Positions 1-5,249 of a DNA stretch of 5,249 nt are shown here, in pieces; position 1 is the first letter of the stretch; each line of letters opens with the position of its first letter. This DNA comes from Paracoccaceae bacterium (GTDB lineage: Bacteria > Pseudomonadota > Alphaproteobacteria > Rhodobacterales > Rhodobacteraceae). The stretch lies in contig JALWQC010000282.1 in NCBI GenBank assembly GCA_027080755.1, positions 1-5,249 on the forward strand. The letters are read 5' to 3'. The translations under genes and the position numbers were made by a program. Below the pieces are notes generated by a model. The model had not been told where the DNA came from. It did no database searches and saw nothing but the letters and a program-made list of their open reading frames with translations.

Positions 1-1521
1 ATTCACCACGATCGGGGTTTTGCGGATCTGGCGCACGAAATCGAGCGCCTTGGCCACAGCCCGCGGACCGGTTTTTTCGCCTTTGATGATTTCCACCAGC
101 AGCATTTTATCCACAGGGCTAAAGAAGTGGATACCGATGAAATCCTCCGGCCGGACCGAGGCCTTGGCCAGTTCCGTGATCGGCAGGGTGGATGTGTTGG
201 TGGCGAAAATCGCCTCGTTGCCCAGCTGGCTTTCGGCGCGGCGGGTAACATCGGCCTTTACGCCGACATCCTCGAACACCGCCTCGATCACCAGATCCGC
301 GCCCTGCAGGGCCTCGTAATCGGTGGTCGGCAGCACGCGCCCGGCAATTTCCTGCGCCTTTTCCGCCGTGATCTTCTTGCGCTGCATCCCCTTGTTCAGG
401 ATGTCCTCCACATGCGCCTTGCCCTTTTCGGCGGCTTCCAGCGTCTGGTCGATCAGCACAACCTGAATACCGGCACGCGCGGCCACATAGGCGATGCCTG
501 CGCCCATCATGCCGGCGCCCAGAATACCCAGCTTTTTCACGCTCTGATCCGGCACATCGGGGCGCACGGCCCCTTTTTCCAGCGCCTGCTTGTTGATAAA
601 CAACGACCGGATCATCGCCGAGGAGCTGGGGTTCATCAGCACCTTGGTGAACCAGCGGGCCTCTATCCGCAGGGCCGTGTCGAAATCGACCAGCGCCCCT
701 TCGTATACGGCGGCCAGCAGGGCCTTGGCGGCCGGATAGACCCCTTGCGTCTTGGCATGCACCATGGCCGAGGCCCCGACAAAGGTCATATAGCCCGCCG
801 GATGATAGGGCGCACCGCCGGGCATTTTATAGCCCTTGGCGTCCCACGGCTTGACGATATCCTTGTCCGTCGCGTTCAGCACCCAGTCCTTGGCGCGGGC
901 GATCAGCTCGTCCGCAGGCACGACCTCGTCTATCACGCCGGCGGCTTTCGATTTGGCAGGGGCCAGCATCTTGCCTTCCAGCAGCAGCGGCGAGGCGGCC
1001 ATCGCCCCCATCATCCGCACCAGCCGCGTGGTACCGCCCGAGCCGGGGAAAATCCCGACCAGAATTTCCGGCAGCCCGATCTTGGCCTTGGGGTTGTCGG
1101 CAACAAACCGGCGGTGGCAGGCCAGCCCGATTTCCGTGCCGATCCCGGCCGATGTCCCCGGGGATGCCCAGGCCGCCGGCTTGCCGCCCTTGTTGGTTTT
1201 GGGGTCCATGCCCGCACGCTCGATCTTGCGCAGCACGCGATGGCCTTCCATGGTGAAATTGAACAGCCCCTCGGCGGGGTTGTCGCCGGCCTCCTCGCGG
1301 ATCGCGCCCAGCACGTTCAGGTCCATCCCGCCGGCAAAATCCTTTTTCGCCGAGGTAATAACAACCCCCTTCACCGCGTCATCCGCCAGCGCCTTGTCCA
1401 TCAGGGAGTCGAGCAACTCGAACCCTTCGCGGGACATGACGTTCATGCTTTTGCCCGGAACGTCCCATGTGATGAAGGCAACACCGTCGCCGTCCACGTC
1501 GTATTTGAAATCCTGTGTCAT
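1..1521 (-). CDS. fadB: FadB-type enoyl-CoA hydratase / 3-hydroxyacyl-CoA dehydrogenase (3' end outside window)
   Basis: This bifunctional beta-oxidation enzyme hydrates trans-2-enoyl-CoA to 3-hydroxyacyl-CoA and then oxidises it with NAD+ to 3-ketoacyl-CoA, in the cytoplasm. I translated the minus strand directly: 507 uninterrupted codons from ATG at 1521 to base 1. The crotonase domain covers about residues 1-200. It has the oxyanion-hole segment FAGGMDL, then PGTSAGIGTE with Glu130, and IGLPE with Glu152, which match the two catalytic glutamates of FadB. The NAD-binding domain starts near 328 with GAGMMG (335-340). Ser444, His465 (GIHFFSPV) and Glu477 keep the spacing of the human dehydrogenase residues Ser137, His158 and Glu170. 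The visible part ends at TPIVVN, about eight residues before the expected catalytic Asn, so roughly 220 residues are missing if the length is typical (~730). The start overlaps the stop of the upstream small ORF (ATGA) and has a good AGAGGAAA site. FadJ is an equally possible name. Confidence 0.95.
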   Translation of the reverse strand, partial: MTQDFKYDVDGDGVAFITWDVPGKSMNVMSREGFELLDSLMDKALADDAVKGVVITSAKKDFAGGMDLNVLGAIREEAGDNPAEGLFNFTMEGHRVLRKIERAGMDPKTNKGGKPAAWASPGTSAGIGTEIGLACHRRFVADNPKAKIGLPEILVGIFPGSGGTTRLVRMMGAMAASPLLLEGKMLAPAKSKAAGVIDEVVPADELIARAKDWVLNATDKDIVKPWDAKGYKMPGGAPYHPAGYMTFVGASAMVHAKTQGVYPAAKALLAAVYEGALVDFDTALRIEARWFTKVLMNPSSSAMIRSLFINKQALEKGAVRPDVPDQSVKKLGILGAGMMGAGIAYVAARAGIQVVLIDQTLEAAEKGKAHVEDILNKGMQRKKITAEKAQEIAGRVLPTTDYEALQGADLVIEAVFEDVGVKADVTRRAESQLGNEAIFATNTSTLPITELAKASVRPEDFIGIHFFSPVDKMLLVEIIKGEKTGPRAVAKALDFVRQIRKTPIVVN

Positions 1522-1811
1522 TCTGTTTCCTCTATGTCAGAGATAATCCTGTCCGCCCGCGCGCCAAGCATCGCATAAATCGATGCCGCGCCCCTGGCTA
1601 TGTCATCCTCGCCCAGCTTGACGAATGTCTTGCGCACCAGCGCCATCTGGCGGTCCATCAGGGCGCCGTCTTCCTGTGCGCACATCACCCACAGGTTGGC
1701 GGTCGGGATGTTCAGGCGAACACGCCCGTCCTCCGGTGCGGTAAAAAGCTGGAAGTCGCTGCGCCCGTCGGCTTTCGCCAGTGCAACAACCTGTGCGAGG
1801 GGGTGGGTCAT
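1518..1811 (-). CDS. unrecognised 97-residue protein between the thiolase and FadB genes
   Basis: I do not recognise this protein. It has 97 residues, starting MTHPLAQVVALAKADGR and ending ISDIEETE. It looks soluble: no signal peptide, no membrane segment, and a single cysteine in LWVMCAQED. A beta-like stretch (FQLFTAPEDGRVRLNI) is followed by a mostly helical, charged second half (MDRQMALVRKTF, GAASIYAMLGARADRI). The ATG at 1811 was chosen over one at 1904 because the longer form would overlap the thiolase by about 90 bases, and its extra 31 residues (rich in Trp, Pro and Arg) read like out-of-frame thiolase sequence. The thiolase stop and this start form TAACATG, with one base between them, and there is no strong ribosome-binding site of its own. 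Its TGA overlaps the FadB ATG. Translational coupling on both sides suggests the product is made in step with the thiolase and FadB. A role in their assembly or regulation is only a guess. Confidence 0.82.
   Translation of the reverse strand: MTHPLAQVVALAKADGRSDFQLFTAPEDGRVRLNIPTANLWVMCAQEDGALMDRQMALVRKTFVKLGEDDIARGAASIYAMLGARADRIISDIEETE
1526..1533 (-). promoter_or_regulatory. ribosome-binding site of fadB inside the small ORF
   Basis: The minus strand reads AGAGGAAA here, about five to seven bases before the fadB ATG at 1521. It lies within the last codons of the 97-residue ORF. Together with the ATGA overlap it fixes the fadB start, and it implies that fadB can be initiated directly as well as by re-initiation. 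Confidence 0.75.
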
Positions 1812-1815
1812 GTTA
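1809..1815 (-). promoter_or_regulatory. TAACATG stop/start junction (translational coupling)
   Basis: The thiolase stop TAA (1815-1813) is separated by one C from the ATG (1811-1809) of the 97-residue ORF. The bases upstream on the minus strand (GAGCGGGTG) offer at best a poor Shine-Dalgarno sequence. Initiation here therefore probably depends on ribosomes finishing the thiolase. The spacing is directly visible; the coupling is inferred. Confidence 0.6.
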
Positions 1816-3024
1816 CACCCGCTCGATAATGGTTGCAGCCCCCATGCCGGAAGCGATGCAAAGGGTGGCCAGCGCCGTTCCCTTGCCGGTCCGTTCCAGT
1901 TCATCCAGCGCCGTGCCGATAATCATCGCACCGGTTGCCCCCAGCGGATGCCCCATCGCAATGGCGCCACCGTTGACGTTGACCTTGCTGTCCTCGACGT
2001 TGAAGGCCTGCATGAAGCGCAAAACCACGGCGGCGAAGGCCTCGTTCACCTCGAAAATATCGATGTCGCTGATGGACATGCCACTTTCGCGCAGGATCTT
2101 TTCCGTGGCCGGCACGGGGCCGGTCAGCATGATCGTGGGATCGGTGCCGATTTTCGCCGTGGCACGGATACGGGCGCGCGGTTTCAGGCCGTTGCGGATA
2201 CCGAATTCCTTGTTGCCCACCAGAATGGCCGCCGCACCGTCCACAATGCCGGACGAATTGCCGGCGTGATGCACATGGTTGATCTTTTCCAGATGCGGGT
2301 ATTTCAGCATCGCCACCTTGTCGAAACCGGGCATGACCTCGCCCATGTCCTTGAAGCTGGCGCGCAGGCCGCCCAGGGTCTCCATCGTGGTTTCGGGGCG
2401 CATGTATTCATCGCGGTCCAGCAGCGGCAAGCCGTTCTGGTCGCGAATGGTGATGATGGATTTGTCAAACCGCCCCTCGTCCCAGGCGATTTTGGCGCGG
2501 CGCTGCGATTCCACCGCCAGCGCATCCACGTCGTTGCGGCTAAAGCCGTATTCGGTGGCAATGATATCGGCCGAGATCCCCTGCGGCACGAAATAGGTTT
2601 TCATCGCCAGCGTCGGATCCACGGCAATCGCCGCCCCGTCCGAGCCCATCGGCACACGGCCCATCATTTCCACACCGCCCGAGACATAGGCCGCCCCGGC
2701 CCCGCCGCGCACCTGGTTGGCGGCCATGTTGGTGGCCTCGATCGCGCTGGCGCAAAACCGGTTGATGGACACGCCCGGAACCTGTTCGTCAAAATCCGAA
2801 TACAGCACCGCGGAACGGGCCAGACAGCCCCCCTGCTCGGCCACCTGGGTGACGTTGCCCCAGATCACATCCTCGATCTGTTTGGTATCCAGATTGTTGC
2901 GTTCCTTGATCGCGTTCAGGATTTCCGCAGACAGGCGCACCGAGGTCACCTCGTGCAAAGCCCCGTCCTTGCGGCCTTTGCCCCGCGGCGAGCGCACAGC
3001 GTCGTAGATATAAGCGTCGTTCAT
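1813..3024 (-). CDS. fadA: acetyl-CoA C-acyltransferase (beta-oxidation thiolase)
   Basis: This 403-residue thiolase cleaves 3-ketoacyl-CoA with CoA to give acetyl-CoA and a shortened acyl-CoA. The length is normal for the family. The acyl-accepting cysteine is Cys91 in SINRFCASAIEA. The second half carries HHAGNSSGIVDGAAA (252-266), NEAFA (327-331), GGAIAMGHPLG with His359 (352-362), and the second active-site cysteine Cys389 in LCIASGMG. All the catalytic motifs of a degradative thiolase are therefore present. The start has a clear Shine-Dalgarno sequence (AGAGGAAAACC) and lies 14 bases after the GST stop. The stop is one base before the next ORF. Co-transcription with a FadB-type gene favours a FadA-like long- or broad-chain role, but sequence alone does not exclude an acetoacetyl-CoA-specific (AtoB/PhaA-like) thiolase, so the symbol is provisional. 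Confidence 0.95.
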   Translation of the reverse strand: MNDAYIYDAVRSPRGKGRKDGALHEVTSVRLSAEILNAIKERNNLDTKQIEDVIWGNVTQVAEQGGCLARSAVLYSDFDEQVPGVSINRFCASAIEATNMAANQVRGGAGAAYVSGGVEMMGRVPMGSDGAAIAVDPTLAMKTYFVPQGISADIIATEYGFSRNDVDALAVESQRRAKIAWDEGRFDKSIITIRDQNGLPLLDRDEYMRPETTMETLGGLRASFKDMGEVMPGFDKVAMLKYPHLEKINHVHHAGNSSGIVDGAAAILVGNKEFGIRNGLKPRARIRATAKIGTDPTIMLTGPVPATEKILRESGMSISDIDIFEVNEAFAAVVLRFMQAFNVEDSKVNVNGGAIAMGHPLGATGAMIIGTALDELERTGKGTALATLCIASGMGAATIIERV

Positions 3025-3038
3025 GGTTTTCCTCTTTC

Positions 3039-3674
3039 TCAGGCCCGGTCGGCTGGCGAGCCGGGCATCATGTCATAAGGGTGTTTCCAGCCCGGCTGTT
3101 CGGCAATGCGATCCAGCCAGACGTCGATATTGGGCCAGTCCTTGCGGGTAAAACCGAAAGGCTCGGGGTAATACAGATAGCCGCAACAGGCGGTATCGGC
3201 GGCGGATATGGCATCCCCCACCAGCCAGTCACGCCCCGCAAGGGCCGTGTCCAGCGTCGCATAGGCCGACTTCAGACGGGCCTGTGTAAATTCGATCACC
3301 TGCTGCGGGCGCTTGTCCTCGGGCAGGAAGTTCATCAGGAAACGGGTCATGCCGGCCTGGCTGGACAGTTTGTGGTTGTCCCAGAACATCCAGCGCAGAA
3401 CCTCCAGATGTTCGCGCTTGTCCGCGCCGCCCAGCTTGCCGGTCTGCTCTATGATATATTCCTGGATTGCGCCGGATTGCGACAGGGTAAAATCCCCGTC
3501 CACCAGCACCGGAGCTTCGCCCATCACATTCAGGTCGCGATATTCGCCGGAACGGGTCGCCCCTTTGAAGAAATCCACATAGACCGGCTCCCACTCCACC
3601 CCGGCGAGGGTCATGGTCAGCGCCGCCTTGTAGGAATTGCCCGATTCCCCGAAACAATAGAGCTGCATCGTCAT
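3039..3674 (-). CDS. glutathione S-transferase family protein
   Basis: This 211-residue protein has a GST-like architecture. A thioredoxin-fold N-terminal domain covers about residues 1-80 and an all-helical C-terminal domain about 90-200. Visible landmarks are the N-terminal active-site region GESGNSYKAAL (Ser11, Asn13 and Ser14 are candidates for activating the glutathione thiol), the cis-proline segment EAPVL (Pro55), the glutathione gamma-glutamyl-binding segment SQSGAI (Gln66, Ser67), and the helix-capping box SAAD (157-160) in the C-terminal domain. It is predicted to be cytoplasmic, with no signal sequence. The class cannot be fixed by eye; theta/nu-like is most plausible. The start at 3674 is preferred because GGAGGA lies about six bases upstream; Met3 is an alternative. 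It leads the GST-thiolase-small ORF-FadB unit, so a role tied to acyl-CoA metabolism (for example handling reactive enoyl or aldehyde products) is likely but inferred. The substrate is unknown. Confidence 0.92.
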   Translation of the reverse strand: MTMQLYCFGESGNSYKAALTMTLAGVEWEPVYVDFFKGATRSGEYRDLNVMGEAPVLVDGDFTLSQSGAIQEYIIEQTGKLGGADKREHLEVLRWMFWDNHKLSSQAGMTRFLMNFLPEDKRPQQVIEFTQARLKSAYATLDTALAGRDWLVGDAISAADTACCGYLYYPEPFGFTRKDWPNIDVWLDRIAEQPGWKHPYDMMPGSPADRA

Positions 3675-3680
3675 TTCATT

Positions 3681-3687
3681 TCCTCCC
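3681..3687 (-). promoter_or_regulatory. strong Shine-Dalgarno of the GST gene
   Basis: The minus strand reads GGGAGGA, six bases before the ATG at 3674. A second ATG (3679-3677) lies between them but is only one base from the purine tract and opens just ATG AAA TGA, so 3674 is taken as the true start. Confidence 0.75.
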
Positions 3688-3693
3688 CGTTTG

Positions 3694-3707
3694 CGCCGCT
3701 TCCGGCG
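3694..3707. repeat. short perfect GC hairpin in the GST leader
   Basis: CGCCG-CTTC-CGGCG on the plus strand is a perfect 5-bp inverted repeat with a four-base loop. On the minus strand it would form a hairpin with a GAAG loop, ending about six bases before the GST Shine-Dalgarno. It could stabilise the mRNA 5' end or affect ribosome access. No function is shown. Confidence 0.5.
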
Positions 3708-3715
3708 TTGTATTC

Positions 3716-3737
3716 GAGTATTTTTGCAAAGATGAAG
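3716..3737. promoter_or_regulatory. AT-rich motif containing the palindrome TTTGCAAA
   Basis: This is an AT-rich island in a GC-rich intergenic gap. Its centre (3723-3730) is the perfect 8-base palindrome TTTGCAAA. On the minus strand it reads CATCTTTGCAAAAATACTC, ending about 40 bases before the GST start. From memory, TTTGCAAA is the core of sites bound by short-chain acyl-CoA-responsive regulators (PccR of Rhodobacter, RamB of corynebacteria), but those sites are longer or doubled and no second copy sits at the expected spacing. AATACT (3722-3717) could be a weak -10 box, without a convincing -35. A promoter or operator is possible and unproven. Confidence 0.35.
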
Positions 3738-3809
3738 GCGCGTAACCCTTTTTTAACCATGCGTTGGCATATTTCCCGGGCGGTACAGGCTGGAGAGCCG
3801 ATGACCGTC

Positions 3810-3869
3810 AAAGAAGAAGCCGTCCCTGTCGCGCCAAACCTCGTGGCAGGGACGCATCGTTTCTTTTTT
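3810..3869. terminator. inverted repeat with flanking A/T tracts, possible (bidirectional) terminator
   Basis: CGTCCCTG (3821-3828) and CAGGGACG (3847-3854) form a perfect 8-bp stem around an 18-base loop; CCA/TGG inside the loop may pair further. Outside the stem, AAAGAA on the 5' side of the minus-strand RNA can pair with UUCUUU (3815-3810). The best uninterrupted T run (3864-3869) follows the stem on the plus strand, so the element fits a plus-strand terminator best. On the minus strand the trailing tract is the broken GCTTCTTCTTT, giving a weaker terminator 11 bases after the end of the acyl-CoA dehydrogenase gene. It may partly separate the dehydrogenase pair from the GST-FadB unit. Confidence 0.45.
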
Positions 3870-3879
3870 GTCTAAATAC

Positions 3880-5040
3880 TCACAAATTCCTCGCGATCAG
3901 TTCTTTCATAATCTCGTTGGTGCCACCGTAAATCCGTTGCACCCGCGCATCCGTCCAGGCCAGCCCGACGGGGTATTCCGCCATGAAACCGTAGCCCCCG
4001 TGCAGTTGCAGACATTCATCAAGCACCTGCCCCTGCAGGTCCGTCAACCAGTATTTCGACATGGCGGCAGTTTCGACACTCAGATTGCCTTCCAGATGCG
4101 CGCCGATGCAGGCGTCCAGAAAACTGCGGGCGACGACGGTGTTTGTCTTGGCCTCGGCCAGCTTGAAACGGGTGTTCTGGAATTGCGTCAGCGGGCCGCC
4201 GAAGGCCTCGCGGGTTTTGCAGTATTCTATGGTCTGCTCTACCGCGGCCTCCATCGCGCCGACCGCGCCGCAGCCGATAATCAGACGTTCCTGCGGCAAT
4301 TGCTGCATCATCTGGTAGAACCCCTGCCCCTCGGCGCTGCCCAGCAGGTTTTCGGGCGGAATTTCGGCGTTGTCAAAGAACAGTTCCGACGTATCCGCCA
4401 TTTTCTGGCCGATTTTTTCCAGATTGCGCCCGCGGGTAAAGCCTTTGCCCTCTACCTCGGCGGTTTCGACCATGATCAGGGACACGCCCTTGGCCTTTTC
4501 CTTCGGGTCGGTCTTGCAGGCCACCAGGATCAGATCCGCATGCTGCCCGTTGGTGATAAAGGTTTTGGAGCCGCTCATGCGGTAGACGTTCCCCTCCATC
4601 ACCGCGCGGGTTTTGATATTCTGCATATCCGAGCCGCCCGACGGTTCGGTCATCGCCAGCGCGGCCACCAGCTCGCCACTGGCCATTTTCGGCAGCCAGC
4701 GCTGTTTCTGCTCCTCTGTGCCATAGGCCAGAATGTAATGGGCCACGATCCCCGAATGGATCCCGTTGCCCCAGCTTAGCAGATTGGCGCGGGCGGCGGC
4801 GATGCAGATTGCGGCCTCGTGCCCGAAATCCCCGCCGGCCCCGCCGTATTCCTCGGGAACAGAGGCACACAGAAGGCCAAGCTCGGCGGCCTCCTGCCAG
4901 GTTTCGCGCGGCATCTGGCCCTGCTTGCGCCACTCTTCGTAATGGGGGACCCATTTTTCCACCATGAACTGCTCGGCCATTTCCTCGAGCATCTTGTGTT
5001 CATCGGTCATCCAGTGTGACGTCAGGTTCGTAAAAGTCAT
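3880..5040 (-). CDS. long-chain-type (LCAD-like) acyl-CoA dehydrogenase
   Basis: This 386-residue flavoenzyme introduces the trans-2 double bond into acyl-CoA and passes electrons to electron-transfer flavoprotein, in the cytoplasm. The length and three-part fold are normal: helical N-terminal domain to about 125, beta domain about 126-235, helical C-terminal domain. Family motifs are [10 protein letters not shown] (129-138) and [13 protein letters not shown] (345-357). Many stretches recall mammalian [27 protein letters not shown] and the end [13 protein letters not shown]. Glu251 in PQERL sits at the helix-G position of the LCAD and isovaleryl-CoA dehydrogenase base, and Glu376 in YGGTNE sits at the medium-chain enzyme position, so both candidate bases are present. 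Leu360 replaces the usual Arg/Lys of the second signature. The start is at 5040, 16 bases after the upstream gene, with a moderate AAGGGA site; Met11 is a less likely start. Straight long-chain versus branched substrates cannot be decided. Confidence 0.95.
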   Translation of the reverse strand: MTFTNLTSHWMTDEHKMLEEMAEQFMVEKWVPHYEEWRKQGQMPRETWQEAAELGLLCASVPEEYGGAGGDFGHEAAICIAAARANLLSWGNGIHSGIVAHYILAYGTEEQKQRWLPKMASGELVAALAMTEPSGGSDMQNIKTRAVMEGNVYRMSGSKTFITNGQHADLILVACKTDPKEKAKGVSLIMVETAEVEGKGFTRGRNLEKIGQKMADTSELFFDNAEIPPENLLGSAEGQGFYQMMQQLPQERLIIGCGAVGAMEAAVEQTIEYCKTREAFGGPLTQFQNTRFKLAEAKTNTVVARSFLDACIGAHLEGNLSVETAAMSKYWLTDLQGQVLDECLQLHGGYGFMAEYPVGLAWTDARVQRIYGGTNEIMKELIARNL

Positions 5041-5056
5041 GCAGGTCCCTTTCGGA

Positions 5057-5249
5057 TCAGAAGTTCTCGGCCGCCAGACCCATCACATCCTCCGCGCCGC
5101 TTTGGATGCGGGCAAGACGCAGGGCGGTTTCCGGCAGGGATCTAGCCATGTAATAGCGCCCCGTGGCAAGTTTGGTTTCATAGAACGCCGCGTCACCCGT
5201 GCCGCTGTCCAGGGCCTCTTGCGCCACTTTTGCCATGCGCGCCCACATC
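5057..5249 (-). CDS. C-terminal end of a large acyl-CoA dehydrogenase (5' part outside window)
   Basis: Only the last 63 codons are visible, ending GLAAENF and a TGA at 5059-5057. The reading frame is open to the window edge; the Met at 5248 is probably internal. The sequence ([44 protein letters not shown]) matches the extra C-terminal domain (Acyl-CoA_dh_C type) of the roughly 600-residue acyl-CoA dehydrogenase family. That family includes FadE-like enzymes and the methylmercaptopropionyl-CoA dehydrogenase DmdC. The catalytic core is outside the window, so the substrate cannot be inferred. It lies 16 bases upstream of the LCAD-like gene and is almost certainly co-transcribed with it. Confidence 0.87.
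   Translation of the reverse strand, partial: MWARMAKVAQEALDSGTGDAAFYETKLATGRYYMARSLPETALRLARIQSGAEDVMGLAAENF

Noticed and set aside
1..251. Possible separate gene or frameshift at the left edge, from an 82-codon minus-strand frame
   Set aside because: The fadB frame runs without a stop to base 1 and carries the dehydrogenase motifs GIHFFSPV and ATNTS, so the other frame is a shadow.
127..1578. 483-codon open frame on the plus strand
   Set aside because: It lies entirely opposite fadB. Its product is rich in His, Arg, Gly and Pro with no recognisable motif, as expected for the complement of GC-rich coding sequence, and it has no credible start signal.
1812..1904. Upstream start of the small ORF giving 128 residues
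   Set aside because: The extra 31 residues overlap the thiolase 3' end and look like out-of-frame sequence. The ATG at 1811 makes the usual tight junction.
1600..3078. 492-codon open frame on the plus strand
   Set aside because: It is antisense to the thiolase and the small ORF, with the same His/Arg-rich shadow composition. The minus-strand frame encodes a complete thiolase with all active-site motifs.
3671..3679. ATG AAA TGA mini-ORF overlapping the GST start
   Set aside because: The first ATG is one base from the Shine-Dalgarno sequence, too close for efficient initiation, and such strings arise easily in an AT-rich start region.
3081..3875. 264-codon open frame on the plus strand
   Set aside because: Most of it is the complement of the GST gene. 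Only its last 24 codons lie in the gap, and those are discussed separately.
3868..4779. 303-codon open frame on the plus strand
   Set aside because: It is the complement of the LCAD-like dehydrogenase gene and has no family motifs.
1..5249. tRNA, rRNA, CRISPR, insertion sequence or phage features
   Set aside because: No repeat arrays, transposase-like products, cloverleaf-type sequence or terminal inverted repeats were seen. Almost all bases are in beta-oxidation genes.

Overview
This window is an ordinary-looking but tightly packed fatty-acid beta-oxidation locus. All six genes are on the minus strand and are read from high to low coordinates. The base composition is high-GC, and the protein sequences are alphaproteobacterial in style. 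The fused hydratase/dehydrogenase, the thiolase and the glutathione S-transferase (GST)-like protein most resemble those of Rhodobacteraceae (Roseobacter clade). That placement comes from memory of protein style; no database search was run.

Layout in transcription order: (1) 5249-5057, the last 63 codons of a large acyl-CoA dehydrogenase with the extra C-terminal domain of the ~600-residue family; it enters from outside the window. (2) 5040-3880, a complete 386-residue acyl-CoA dehydrogenase that closely resembles mammalian long-chain acyl-CoA dehydrogenase (LCAD). (3) 3879-3675, the only real intergenic region (about 205 bases). It holds an inverted repeat that could be a terminator, a motif with a TTTGCAAA palindrome, and a short GC hairpin in front of the next ribosome-binding site. 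(4) 3674-3039, a GST-family protein. (5) 3024-1813, a thiolase. (6) 1811-1518, a 97-residue protein I do not recognise. (7) 1521-1, the first 507 residues of a FadB-type enoyl-CoA hydratase/3-hydroxyacyl-CoA dehydrogenase, which runs off the window.

Together the products cover the whole beta-oxidation spiral. The acyl-CoA dehydrogenases make the trans-2-enoyl-CoA, FadB hydrates it and oxidises the 3-hydroxyacyl-CoA, and the thiolase releases acetyl-CoA. GST, thiolase, the 97-residue ORF and FadB form one tight unit: 14 bases between GST and thiolase, 1 base between thiolase and the small ORF, and a 4-base ATGA overlap between the small ORF and FadB. The two dehydrogenases form an upstream pair separated by 16 bases. 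The 205-base gap may be an internal terminator and/or a second promoter.

The parts least explained by textbook beta-oxidation are the 97-residue ORF coupled on both sides between the thiolase and FadB genes, the GST inside the operon, and the structured gap, which could also encode a short plus-strand transcript. No RNA genes, mobile elements, CRISPR arrays or large repeats were seen.
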